Source: Xenopus tropicalis (taxonomy: Eukaryota > Chordata > Amphibia > Anura > Pipidae). Taken from it: a DNA stretch of 64,000 bases. Each line of letters begins with the position of its first letter. The first letter of the stretch is position 1. This document shows positions 35,481 through 45,561 of the stretch, in pieces. Both the position numbers and the translations under genes were made by a program. Location: the NCBI RefSeq assembly GCF_000004195.4, contig NC_030678.2:64351378-64415377 (forward strand), written 5' to 3'. Under the pieces are notes generated by a model, which saw only the letters and a program-made list of their open reading frames with translations, made no database searches and was not told the origin of the DNA.

Positions 35481-37310
35481 GAATTTTGAATTATTTGGAA
35501 AGACACATGTATGGGGCTGGCACACCTATAACTAATAAAATAAAATTTAACCTTTAATAGAAATACTAAAACATATAAAGTTTAAAATGATAGGAAAGCA
35601 AGAAGAAAATTTCTAAAATCATTACCCTATGCTTTATTTATCAATTATACTGACATATCTGTGATCACTGTCACATTACTGCTCTCTCGAGGTTTTTTAA
35701 GTAAATTCCTCAGATTAGTATAGCAAATGTAACAAATGCATTAAGTGTAAGCAGTTCTGCTGATGATATCCTGAAATCTCTACTTTGTTGCAATTTGACC
35801 AGCAATTGTATCAGAATCGTGTAGTACGCATCGGAGCCGGAGTTCAAGGTAAGTTTTTAACCTGTTTATTTCACAGGGTTCTACGCATCGGAGCCGAAGT
35901 GCAAGGTAGGTTATTAACCTGTTTATTTCACAGGGTTCTATGGTTTGACTCCATAACTTCCCAAACTGTTGCGTTCAGATTGTTGTTAATAAAGAATTAC
36001 TACCTCTTGGCACATTTACGTTTCTTTATTTATTTATATATACTTTGCAATTAGCCGACAGTTGTACCTGATTCGTATGAAGCACACAGGGGCAGGAACA
36101 TACGGTAAGTTTCTAACCTGTTTGTTTCAAGGTTCGATTCCCCAACCGTCTAGGTTATATCACTCAAAGCGTTATTAATATGAGTTAATGGTTTAGTTAT
36201 GGCCTAGACATGAATCTCGATCGTTATACTGAAGTCGACATAGATTAGTCCAGTGGTCATTGGCAGTTGACCTGAACTATAACTCCCACATATTGTTTGA
36301 GTAAGGGAGAGTTTCTGCTTCCATTATAATCTACAACGCTTATTGGGTGAGGAGCAGTCGGTCTTTATTGAGCAAGTGCAATCGGGACTTACTCCCCCCT
36401 AAATTAGGGTGAGTTTTGTTAATGGTATTCCACTTATTTTTATGTCCCTGTCTTCTGTACCTAGCGTGGTGGAGTTTCAAAGAGTGCGTGAATGTTGAAT
36501 AGTCGGTCTTACTCAAACGTTACATTAACAGGGCTCTGTGCCTGCACCTCAACTCTTTTACCTCGGCACAGATATTAACCCCAGAATTATACGCTCCTCC
36601 CAATCACACTTTGACGGTGAGGATTTGCAATGGCGATCTTAAATTCTGAAACAATAGAATCTCTGTGCCTACACCTTATTGTTCTTTACCTCGGCACGGA
36701 GATTCAAATCTGCGGTAAAGGCTGCCAGTCGCGAAAGTTATTGTGAACCCCTGCAATCACTACAGGGGTCGATCGATACAACAGTTGGTTTACAAACTGA
36801 TTGCAGCTGTCAAACGTTGTTCAGCTGACTTAGCACAACAACATTAGTGCCCACCCTTGCGAGCCATTGTTCACGCATTCACAGATTTTACTTCTCCACC
36901 TACTGCTGGCACCCAATACTTCAATATCGAGTACGCGACTTAAGGGCTACAGAGGCGTTCTCTCTTAGCCGAAAGTATCACGCAGTCCTAGTTCGTGAGT
37001 GCAGATCCCTGTGTCTATGACTCCTTATCATTCACCCCGACACAGTGGAATACATTAGTTAGGGATCCTATACCTCCAATCCGATACTTGTTAAACTCGG
37101 CGACTAAAATAACAACGCTAAAATGACAGCACTAATTATGCACGCCGCCTAATCCCTCCTTACAAGACGGGAATTCAAGGATCCATTAGGAGTTGGTTCA
37201 CGGTATTAAACATTAACAGGGCTCTGTGCTTATACCTCGACGCTTCTTTTACCTCGGCACAGAGATTTAGCTACGAAATTATACGCTCCTCCCAATCACA
37301 CTTTGACGGT
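35481..37310. repeat. PLE left inverted arm
   Basis: 1830 bp, the reverse complement of 39617-41082. It matches almost base for base apart from a 368-bp block at 35762-36129 absent from the right arm. It ends abruptly inside 'gacggt', and PLE coding sequence starts at the next base. Confidence 0.93.
35762..36129. repeat. left-arm-only block with 57-bp repeats
   Basis: Absent from the right arm. It contains two tandem 57-bp units (35827-35883 and 35884-35940) and a partial third at 36102-36133. Each unit has GGTAAGTTTTTAACC followed by TTTCACAGG (third copy diverged), resembling very short introns on the plus strand. It also contains 'aataaag' and AT-rich spacer. Its origin is unknown: an ancestral segment lost from the right arm, or an insertion. 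Confidence 0.75.
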
Positions 37311-38276
37311 AACATTATTACTGATCTCTTTCGCAAAGAGACAGCCACCAACACCGTATTGCACTATAACAGTTTTCATAGACATACAGTAAAACAGTCG
37401 TTACCCACAGGGGAATTCCTAAGGATAAGACGTAATTGCTCTACATTTGACCAATTCAAGGCCCGAGCAAAACAATTGCAGGAAAGACTTAGGGCAAGAG
37501 GCTACCCTAACAAGATGCTAAAACGAGCATATCATAGAGCCTCCAGGACCAACCGAGATCAATTACTAAAAACAAATCGGAAGGGATCCTCAAAAGATCA
37601 ACATGTTAGGTTTATAACCACTTTTGGCCCCTATTCCTCAGAGATTCAAAAAACTATTAATAAATTTTGGCCTATAGTGAGACAAGACCCAGATTTACAA
37701 CATATCTTACCGGCACAGGTGTCTTTTGGTTATAAAAGATGTCGCAACTTACAAGATCATTTAACCAAGAGTCACTTCATCAACAAAAAGAGACAACCGA
37801 TAGTAAAGGGAACTTTCAAATGTGGGAGTTGCGTGTCCTGCAACTTAGTAAAAGCCCAAAAAAACTTTACAGACCGCTTCGGTAATGTACATTACATCAA
37901 TGACTATATAAACTGTAAAACCACAAATGTAATATACTGTTTGGAATGTCCATGTAATAAGAAATACGTTGGTATGACCACACAGCCCTTGAACAAACGA
38001 ATACAGAAACACTTCAGTACAATTAATAATGCAGAACAGGACCGTAAGAATAACAAAATTTTAAGCACTGTAGCAAATCATTTTTTGGAATGTCATAACT
38101 CGTCTCCCAGTCATCTTAGATTCTGGGCAATTGAACACGTTTCTTTGGGAATCAGGGGAGGCAATATCACTGAACACCTGCTTAGGAGAGAAAACAGATG
38201 GATTTTTCTTCTTAATTCCCTCTCCCCATTTGGGATGAATGAAAATATTGATTTCAGCACATTCTTAAGGGAGTGA
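37311..38276 (+). CDS. PLE 3' coding end: RT C-terminus and GIY-YIG endonuclease (truncated)
   Basis: An open frame of 321 codons that starts at the arm junction without its own Met. The first residues (TDLFRKETATNTVLHYNSFH) are the conserved end of the PLE reverse transcriptase. Numbered from the TTG codon at 37359, a CxxCxxC cluster occupies residues 155-161 (CGSCVSC). The GIY-YIG nuclease follows, with VIYCLEC at 191-197, KKYVGMTT at 201-208, catalytic Arg214 (LNKRIQKH) and Glu278 (RRENRW). In PLEs this nuclease nicks target DNA for priming. The nuclease module looks intact. The protein as a whole is 5'-truncated, since most of the RT is missing. Confidence 0.9.
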   Translation, partial: NIITDLFRKETATNTVLHYNSFHRHTVKQSLPTGEFLRIRRNCSTFDQFKARAKQLQERLRARGYPNKMLKRAYHRASRTNRDQLLKTNRKGSSKDQHVRFITTFGPYSSEIQKTINKFWPIVRQDPDLQHILPAQVSFGYKRCRNLQDHLTKSHFINKKRQPIVKGTFKCGSCVSCNLVKAQKNFTDRFGNVHYINDYINCKTTNVIYCLECPCNKKYVGMTTQPLNKRIQKHFSTINNAEQDRKNNKILSTVANHFLECHNSSPSHLRFWAIEHVSLGIRGGNITEHLLRRENRWIFLLNSLSPFGMNENIDFSTFLRE

Positions 38277-39204
38277 AACATTTACTCATGGTATTATAGG
38301 TTACACCTGAATGTTACCTAATCGCACAACCCCTCACGCACCTTCACTTTTGATTGACATGGAGTAGACCAATCTCGGAGTCTATTTTCATTTACACTTC
38401 CAAATATATTTTCCTGTTTTGTCCCCTCATTAGTTTCACTGTCACACCCAACCTTATAACTTTCTCAAGGCACCCTTTATGCCATTCCCTTTTTCAGTCA
38501 CCAACTTCACTTCAGTTTCACCAATAAGGGGCAAATTATTGTAAATCCCCAAGTCTTTATGAATAAGTGGTAAAATGCTTTATTTCGCCTTTCCCCCTAC
38601 TCTCATTGTGGTTTATACCATTTACAGAGTACATGATATGCACAGTTTGTAATGTACCCAATTTCACCTTTACACAGTCCACTTCACGATGTCATGAACA
38701 CAGATTAATTTTTTCCTTATTATCCTATACCTAGGATATATATCACACTCCCCAACCCAGGCATGATGGATAACACATAAGGTAATCGATTATGATAGAG
38801 CACTGAATTTATTAATATTAATCTTTTTTACCTCTGCCTTCTACCTCCGGTTCTGTTACGGCCTATCTATATTCCCTTTTAGAGATTCTACTTATAAATT
38901 GGTGTTATATCGGCTTAAAGTAATCTGAATACATGCAATCAGAATGGTAACACACAGGAGCATAAAAAACAGAATCTCTGCCCCTTATCCTAAATTATAC
39001 ATGCAAAATACCGACTCTATGTAATTAAACTTGTGAAATTAAAATAAAAGTTAAAAAATTAAAACATAAAAACACAAAAGTAAAAATTATTTAATTTCGT
39101 TCCCTGCCTCAATTGGAGATTTTAGGGGGCGGGGTATCAGTAGTAATACACTTGATTGGCTCAGAAGGGTTTAAAAAGAACCCGTCAGGGAAAGGAGCAA
39201 GATT
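38277..39204 (+). other. PLE 3' untranslated stretch
   Basis: AT-rich, without open frames of note. It lies between the GIY-YIG stop codon and the structured 3' region and is not part of either inverted arm. Confidence 0.6.
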
Positions 39205-39240
39205 TGCCTTGACAAAGCTTTTGAGCGAAACGCGCGTCGG
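39205..39240 (+). ncRNA. possible degenerate hammerhead-ribozyme motif
   Basis: CTTGACAAAGC (from 39208), then GC-GAAA (39225-39230), then CGCGCGTC (39231-39238). This follows the order of the hammerhead motifs known in PLEs: a CUGANGA box, helix II, GAAA, then a GUC-type cleavage context. The first box is imperfect and helix II would be only about two base pairs, so activity is doubtful. The location at the start of the repeated 3' region is where such ribozymes occur in PLEs. Confidence 0.3.
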
Positions 39241-39260
39241 CGTGTTTACCCTATGCCTTT

Positions 39261-40393
39261 TATCCTTGTGCCGAGGTAAACATTATTGAGGTGTAGGCAC
39301 AAGGATACTCACTGACCTAATTAAGACTGATGCTCTGAATTCTCGCTGCTTGTTGAAGGGGTGACGGGGTTTGCGCCCATGCAGCACTAACTCCCATGCC
39401 GAGGTACTAAAACATCGAGTGGTAGGCATGGGATTTTGACTAGTTAACTAATTTGTTTTATTGATCGACCCCTGTAGTGATTGTGGGGATCTATAATTTT
39501 TGCGATTGGCAGCTCTTCGTCATACATTTGAACCTCTGTGCCGAGGTAAAAGAACAATAAGGTGTAGGCACAGAGACTCTATCGCTTCAGAATCGAGATC
39601 GCTATTGTAAATCCTCACCGTCAAAGTGTGATTGGGAGGAGCGTATAATTTCGTAGCTAAATCTCTGTGCCGAGGTAAAAGAAGCGTTGAGGTATAAGCA
39701 CAGAGCCCTGTTAATGTTTAATACCGTGAACCAACTCCTAATGGATCCTTGAATTCCCGTCTTGTAAGGAGGGATTAGGCGGCGTGCATAATTAGTGCTG
39801 TCATTTTAGCGTTGTTATTTTAGTCGCCGAGTTTAACAAGTATCGGATTGGAGGTATAGGATCCCTAACTAATGTATTCCACTGTGTCGGGGTGAATGAT
39901 AAGGAGTCATAGACACAGGGATCTGCACTCACGAACTAGGACTGCGTGATACTTTCGGCTAAGAGAGAACGCCTCTGTAGCCCTTAAGTCGCGTACTCGA
40001 TATTGAAGTATTGGGTGCCAGCAGTAGGTGGAGAAGTAAAATCTGTGAATGCGTGAACAATGGCTCGCAAGGGTGGGCACTAATGTTGTTGTCCTAAGTC
40101 AGCTGAACAACGTTTGACAGCTGCAATCAGTTTGTAAACCAACTGTTGTATCGATCGACCCCTGTAGTGATTGCAGGGGTTCACAATAACTTTCGCGACT
40201 GGCAGCCTTTACTGCAGATTTGAATCTTCGTGCCGAGGTAAAGAACAATAAGGTGTAGGCACAGAGATTCTATTGTTTCAGAATTTAAGATCGCCATTGC
40301 AAATCCTCACCGTCAAAGTGTGATTGGGAGGAGCGTATAATTCTGGGGTTAATATCTGTGCCGAGGTAAAAGAGTTGAGGTGCAGGCACAGAG
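39261..40393 (+). repeat. array of seven related hairpins
   Basis: Hairpins at 39261-39307, 39392-39433, 39534-39575, 39663-39705, 39882-39918, 40222-40270 and 40355-40393. Each has a stem ending GTGCC/GGCAC or a paired variant. Six of the seven loops begin GAGGTA (GGGGTGA in the fifth), and most end GGTGTA or close. Stem changes are compensated: GTGCC with GGCAC, ATGCC with GGCAT, and GTGTC with GACAC. The first stem is a perfect 12 bp. Mirrored copies occur in the left arm (for example 36533-36582, 36660-36710 and 37215-37265). No host or known PLE function is attached to this motif that I know of. Confidence 0.85.
39460..40350 (+). repeat. tandem duplication of PLE 3' region, ~690-bp period
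   Basis: 39460-39655 and 40150-40345 are about 85% alike by eye. Both have 'atcgacccctgtagtgattg' at the start and 'caccgtcaaagtgtgattgg' near the end. The two phrases recur with periods of 690 and 691 bp, consistent with partly tandem PLE copies (pseudo-LTR arrangement). Confidence 0.8.
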
Positions 40394-41082
40394 CCCTGTT
40401 AATGTAACGTTTGAGTAAGACCGACTATTCAACATTCACGCACTCTTTGAAACTCCACCACGCTAGGTACAGAAGACAGGGACATAAAAATAAGTGGAAT
40501 ACCATTAACAAAACTCACCCTAATTTAGGGGGGAGTAAGTCCCGATTGCACTTGCTCAATAAAGACCGACTGCTCCTCACCCAATAAGCGTTGTAGATTA
40601 TAATGGAAGCAGAAACTCTCCCTTACTCAAACAATATGTGGGAGTTATAGTTCAGGTCAACTGCCAATGACCACTGGACTAATCTATGTCGACTTCAGTA
40701 TAACGATCGAGATTCATGTCTAGGCCATAACTAAACCATTAACTCATATTAATAACACTTTGAGTGATATAACCTAGACGGTTGGGGAATCGAACCTTGT
40801 AAGCAGAACTGCTTACACTTAATGCATTTGTTACATTTGCTATACTAATCTGAGGAATTTACTTAAAAAACCTCGAGAGAGCAGTAATGTGACAGTGATC
40901 ACAGATATGTCAGTATAATTGATAAATAAAGCATAGGGTAATGATTTTAGAAATTTTCTTCTTGCTTTCCTATCATTTTAAACTTTATATGTTTTAGTAT
41001 TTCTATTAAAGGTTAAATTTTATTTTATTAGTTATAGGTGTGCCAGCCCCATACATGTGTCTTTCCAAATAATTCAAAATTC
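39617..41082. repeat. PLE right inverted arm
   Basis: 1466 bp, reverse complement of the left arm without the 368-bp block. The outer 282 bp (40801-41082) pair with 35481-35762 essentially without mismatch. Confidence 0.93.
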
Positions 41083-41160
41083 CTATCACACATCTGCGCA
41101 CCCTATAATAGAGCTGTAGTGCGAGGTTCTCTCTAAATCTACAACCAGATAAGGAATAAT
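41083..41160. repeat. PLE 62-bp tail and right target duplication
   Basis: 41083-41144 has no counterpart at the left end. 41145-41160 is the second copy of CCAGATAAGGAATAAT. A short unpaired extension on one side is typical of PLE insertions. Confidence 0.85.
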
Positions 41161-41861
41161 AGCAGAGTTCTTAAGTATGCTGCGACTACTACTATTACCC
41201 TTGTAAAGACTCTTGGTGCACTCGATATTCCAAACAGTAGGGCTGCGAATTGAAGGTGTTCTGTTCCTGCGGGTCCCCTTATGGCTACCCTTAAGAATTT
41301 TTGGTGACATTCCCTTATGGGAATATGAAGGTAGGCGTCTTTTAGGTCTATAGTGCACATCACATCCCCTTCGCGAAGCGCTAACAGGGTGGATCTTATT
41401 GATTCCACTTTGAACTTCCTCTTGAATATAAATTGATTTAAATATCTTAGATCTATGATGGTTCTGTAATTCCCGTTTGGTTTTGGTACAAGGAAGATTG
41501 GGGAGTAGACCCCGCTGAACTTTTCTTTTTGGGGTACCTGAATCAATACTTTCATTTCTTTGAATTCTTGGATTGCTAATTCCATGGCTTGTTTTGCAAC
41601 CCTTTGTTTTGGTAAGCGAGTTTCTATAAATCTTGTTGGAGGAAGACCATAGAATTCTATTGAATATCCTAGGCTTATTGTTTGTAACAACCATTTGTCT
41701 GAGGTGATTTTTTCCCATTCCTGAATGAACCCCTTCAATCTTCCTCCAACTGGCAAGGCGTCATGCTGAGAAAGGTTTTTGATTGAAATTTGGATGGCCC
41801 CTTCCTCTTGAGAATCTTCCTCTAGATTGGGTATAATTTCTATCCCCTGATGTTTTGCCAC
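41145..41861 (-). pseudogene. DIRS reverse transcriptase, 5' part
   Basis: The frame beginning MAKHQGIEII overlaps the end of gag by 101 bp. RT motifs visible: YRTIIDLRYLNQFI (132-145), IDLKDAYLHIPI with catalytic Asp172 (171-182) and FGISSAP (210-216). The frame then runs into the PLE target site in a register different from that of YLDD on the far side, implying a one-base loss just before the insertion point. The rest of RT and RNase H is at 34440-35480. Confidence 0.9.
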
Positions 41862-43119
41862 TCCTCCAGTCTTGTCTATATTTGTAAGAGGTTCTGAAAC
41901 CCCGAAAGGAAGGTCGCTTGTATAGTTTCTTGTCTTGAGGTAAGCTTCTCACTTTATCATCAGACTTCTTTTCCACTAGAAGTTCCAGCTGGGATCCAAA
42001 AAGTTTTTCTCCCTCAAATGGAAGATTAAGCAGACGGTTTTTGGAGGCTATATCTGCCACCCAGGGCTTGAGCCATAGAGCTCTTCTGGCTGAGGTAGCA
42101 AATGCTGTAGTTTTAGCCAATATATGCACTGAAGATAAAGCAGCTTCAGTCAAAAAATCAGAGGCCGAGATCACCATAGGCAAATCTGCTAAAAGATTTT
42201 CTCTTGGTACTCCTTTCTTTAAGGCTTTCTCTAGTTGCAGGATCCAGACCTTAAGAGATCTTGCCACTGAAGCCGCCGCTATTGCTGGCTTGAAACCTGC
42301 TGCTGCTGCCAGATAGGTTTTCCTTAGGGCCCCCTCTGCTTTCCTATCCATGGCGTCCTTGAGACCAGTACTGTCTTCTAACGGTAAAGTTGTTCTTTTG
42401 ATAGTTTGGGCTACCGGAGGATCCAATTTTGGAGGTACATCCCAAAATTTTGTGTCCTCAACCTCAAAGGGAAAAAGAGAATAAAACTTCTTTTGCGGGG
42501 CCCATTCCTTATCTAATACAGACCACTGACTTTTAATTTTGTTCTTAATAGCTTCATCCACTGGAAAAGATGGTTTACGCTTACTTATGTTTGCAAACAA
42601 TTTACTTGATTTTTTAGGGGGCTCAGAAGACTCTTCTAAACCCATTGTATCTCTGACAGCCGCAATTAGGGCCCCTATATCATCAACAGGAAAAAAATCT
42701 TCAGATTCTGAAATTTCTCCTTCTTCTGATTCAGATTCATATTTTAACTTAGAAGTACCTTCCCCAAATGATTTATCAGATGAAAAATCCTCATAAAATG
42801 GACTGTCAGCTTGCAATACATCTTTATTTGGCTTCTGCTGCTTAAAGGACTCAAAAGCCTGCATCATAGCTCCTTTCATCCAGGACACTAGTCCTTCAGC
42901 CCCTTCTGGGGAATTGACAGGGTTTTTTAGTTTCCCTTTACATGTATTGCATAACTTTTCACCTTCCACAGGGTTACATTTTATATCTCACCCAAAACAA
43001 GATATGGAGGCTGGTTTCTTTATCTCTTTCTTCCCCTTAGGAGATTCAGATAAATTTTCTTTAGTTTTAGCCTTCTCTTTAGACTTTCCCTTCTCCTTTT
43101 CTAAAGCAGTGTCAGCCAT
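41761..43119 (-). pseudogene. DIRS gag-like protein (one stop)
   Basis: Starts MADTALEKEKGKSKEK at 43119, a Lys-rich N-terminus. It is interrupted by TGA at 42990-42988, 44 codons in. The following open frame of about 400 codons contains CNTCKGK, an acidic stretch (SESEEGEISESEDFFPVDD), an alpha-helical middle and an Arg/Gly/Ser-rich C-terminus (RDWRSGKTSGDRNYTQSRGR). Gag of DIRS elements is assumed to package RNA. The stop sits where the second Cys of a CxxC pair is expected (CFG-stop), ahead of a second pair CNTC, so a zinc ribbon was lost. Confidence 0.8.
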
Positions 43120-43621
43120 TGCTGAAACAACATAAACACAAACGGCCCCGTGTCACAAGCAGAACAAAAAAGCAGCTTTAAGGAAAGAAAGGCATCTATG
43201 GATGCTTACTTACTGGCAGAGTTGGAACGCTATGTACAGGACCAGCACGGGCCACCAGCAGTACCCCTGGGAGCGGCAACGACCCGCCATGCTCGCTGGT
43301 TTAAAAAGGCATTCCTTTCCCCGAATATGACGTCTGCGTTCCAACGCCTGCATGCGTTCCACCGGCGCCGCTGATGACGTCATCACATTGCGCTCTCACC
43401 TGCCGAACACAGAGGAGCGCAGCAGCCACCGGTTACACTACACAGGAGGCACAATCATCTGATAGGCGACCTGGTTACAGCCCTGATTTCCACCACCACG
43501 CAGGGGGCACAAACATCTGTAAGGTGCCCTGGTCATACGCATTTCTGGAGGCCAGTCATCTGAAAAGCGCCCAGGTATTTTAAAAAAAAAAAACGGTGTA
43601 ATCCCTTGGGTAGGAAAAAAA

Positions 43622-43756
43622 CACTGAGGGCTAGAGGGGAGCGGAGGAACTTATAGGAGATGAGGGGGTGGAGTAATTAATTGGGGGGTGTGGTGTTTTC
43701 CTACCAGGTGGATGTCATCTCTCTAGTAAGTGCTGCCAAGGGACGTGAGGGAAAAT
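43622..43756. repeat. DIRS right inverted terminal repeat
   Basis: Reverse complement of 32892-33025. It lies upstream of gag on the minus strand and so contains the presumed promoter end of the element. Confidence 0.92.
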
Positions 43757-44571
43757 GGGTTATTATGTTGAAGAACAGTATGTTGGGGTTTTCAACCCAA
43801 CACAATAATAAATAAAAAAAACAAACAAACCTGTTTGTGTATACATGTGTGTACTTGTTTAAAAGTTACATGTGAAAGATAGCCCCAAGTGGTTTTCTCT
43901 GCAAAAAGTAGAGGATTAGACCAAGCTTTTCCTGCCAAGCACAGGGAAAAGGATATACCGCAGACTTTGGTATATCTATGCATATTGGGCATCAAACTGT
44001 TCAGTAGACCTTAGGTGTTCCTATTTGGGGTGATTTGCCTTTATCTGATCTTTATCAAGAAATTGTGAGAGATAAATGCAGCAAATTGCAACATTTTTAT
44101 GCGATTTTCTAAATATCATATAAATCTGCAAACTTAGGAAAGCTTTACAGCTTGGTACTTTGGAGCAAAAAGAAATGTTTACCCATTATAGATTCGGGGG
44201 GATGTGTACTTTCCAAAAATATATGGCTTTCTGGGGTGAGTGTAAATTTTTTGTAGCATTATCCCACACAAAGGATGTAAATGTGTTGATTTTGCAGGAG
44301 CTGAAATGGTACATCATATCGGGGTATGTTCCCATTGGGGCCCCTACATGCCACATACTTAGGTAAACCTATACATATTGGGCATCATACTATTTAGTGG
44401 ACCCCTGGCGTTCAAATTTAGGGTGTTTTATCTTGGTACCTAATGCTATGTGGAAGATAAGATGCTGCAAACTGGAAGCTTTGAGGGGATTTTTGGAAAT
44501 GTCATCAAAATTGCTAACTTTAGAAAAGCTGTGCGGGTTGGTACTTTGGAGTAGAAAGACATGGGTACCCA
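43757..44571 (+). repeat. ancient dispersed repeat, left part
   Basis: Blocks such as 'atattgggcatcaaactgtt', 'cttggtactttggagtag' and 'ttccaaaaatatatggctttc' recur here, at 45562-46640 and, inverted, at 31300-31597. The unit is about 300-450 bp and occurs two to three times in loose tandem. The family is unknown to me. The right half was separated by the L1 insertion. Confidence 0.65.
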
Positions 44572-45561
44572 AAGGAGATCCCAGGGGAGGACTGGGACTC
44601 AATCTGGGACAACGCCAAGAATATGCTTACCTGCACAAAACAAAGAGAAAACATATACAAGATACTGATGTTTTGGTACCTCACCCCTACCAGGATACAC
44701 AAATTATTCCCTGATAATCCTAGCCAATGCTGGAGGTGTAATGATGCCCTAGGGGACTTACCCCATATACTTTGGTCTTGCCCACATATCCAGCCACTTT
44801 GGGACGAAACCCAGACTTTGCTAACAAACCTCTTTCATAACACAATCACCAAAGAAATTACCACCTTTTTGCTGGGCAAACCAATTGAGGGCCTCACTAA
44901 TGCACAACAGAAACTAGCAAACCACATCTTGACTATAATCAAGATAACGATAGCAGCTAAGTGGAAAACATCCACTATACCCAGCTGGGCAGAAATTTAT
45001 CGCAAAATAAATAATAACAAAGATTTTGAATATAGAATTGCCCACATACAAAACAAGGTACCCAAATTCCTCAAGGTCTGGACCCTATGGGAATTGTTCC
45101 CACCAGCTCAAGTATAATCCAATAAACAAGTACATCCAACCAACTTTGTGCACATAATAAGGCATATGGTCACAACCTTTTGACCTATATTTTTCATTTT
45201 CATTTTCTTTTTTACTTTTAAGTTAAGTAAGTTAGTGTATCAATACCAACTCTCATTGAGAATAATTCTCCTTCACACGCATAATTCGCACATGATAACG
45301 TCCAGTAACTACTCTCAGGTAACGTTGCAATCTAGCGAAAACATACATATCATTGTTAAACTATGCTCAACATGGCTTAAATAATTTTGATAAACCAGAA
45401 AATGCTCATAAGGAAATTATAACAAATGCAATGTATGTGCCTGAAATGTCTGATATTTCTTCCCTTTTATATGCATCATCACAATGTACAAAACTGCGAA
45501 TACTTTATGCTCTGTTTGTATTGAACCTTAATAAAATACAAGTTACAAAAAAAAAAAAAAA
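44572..45561 (+). mobile_element. young 5'-truncated L1/Tx1 with 19-bp target duplication
   Basis: Flanked by AGAAAGACATGGGTACCCA at 44553-44571 and 45562-45580. It ends in a 15-base A run. The reading frame is open from the insertion border to 45117. It encodes the ORF2 C-terminus: WDSIWDNAKNMLTC..., then the CCHC-like CWRCNDALGDLPHILWSCPH and KVPKFLKVWTLW near the end. A 3' UTR of about 430 bp follows. Intact target duplications and an open frame mark a recent insertion. The copy is far too short to be active. Confidence 0.9.

Larger units (their letters stand above)
35481..41144 (+). mobile_element. Penelope-like element with inverted arms
   Basis: A 5664-bp insertion in the DIRS RT gene. 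In order, it comprises an inverted copy of the 3' non-coding region (35481-37310) and a 5'-truncated coding part with GIY-YIG (37311-38276). A 3' untranslated stretch (38277-39230) and a hairpin-rich 3' non-coding region in tandem units (39231-41082) follow. A 62-bp tail unique to the right end (41083-41144) completes it. The 16-bp target duplication, inverted terminal copy, short one-sided tail and GIY-YIG domain together are the known architecture of PLE insertions. The RT domain is almost wholly missing, so this copy cannot move by itself. Confidence 0.88.
32867..43756 (-). mobile_element. DIRS-type retrotransposon, split by a PLE
   Basis: A nearly complete tyrosine-recombinase retrotransposon on the minus strand, 5.2 kb without the insert. 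It has split inverted terminal repeats (32892-33025 and 43622-43756). In transcription order it carries gag (43119-41761), RT/RNase H (41861-41145 and 35480-34440), tyrosine recombinase (34414-33197) and an internal complementary region (33091-33178). DIRS elements replicate by reverse transcription into a circle that is integrated by the recombinase. They leave no target duplication, and none is seen. Defects are one stop in gag, one stop and a probable one-base shift in RT, and the 5.68-kb PLE insertion. The recombinase frame is intact. Confidence 0.93.

Noticed and set aside
35760..35776. CTGATGA followed by GAAA, a hammerhead core look-alike
   Set aside because: Only six bases separate the boxes and they cannot form helix II. 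There is no cleavage-site context.
36128..36145. GGTTCGATTCC, resembling a tRNA B box
   Set aside because: No T-arm pairing, no A box at a suitable distance and no cloverleaf. It is also present, mirrored, in the PLE right arm as ordinary arm sequence.
42041..42796. Plus-strand open frames across the DIRS gag
   Set aside because: Antisense of gag; no motif of their own.
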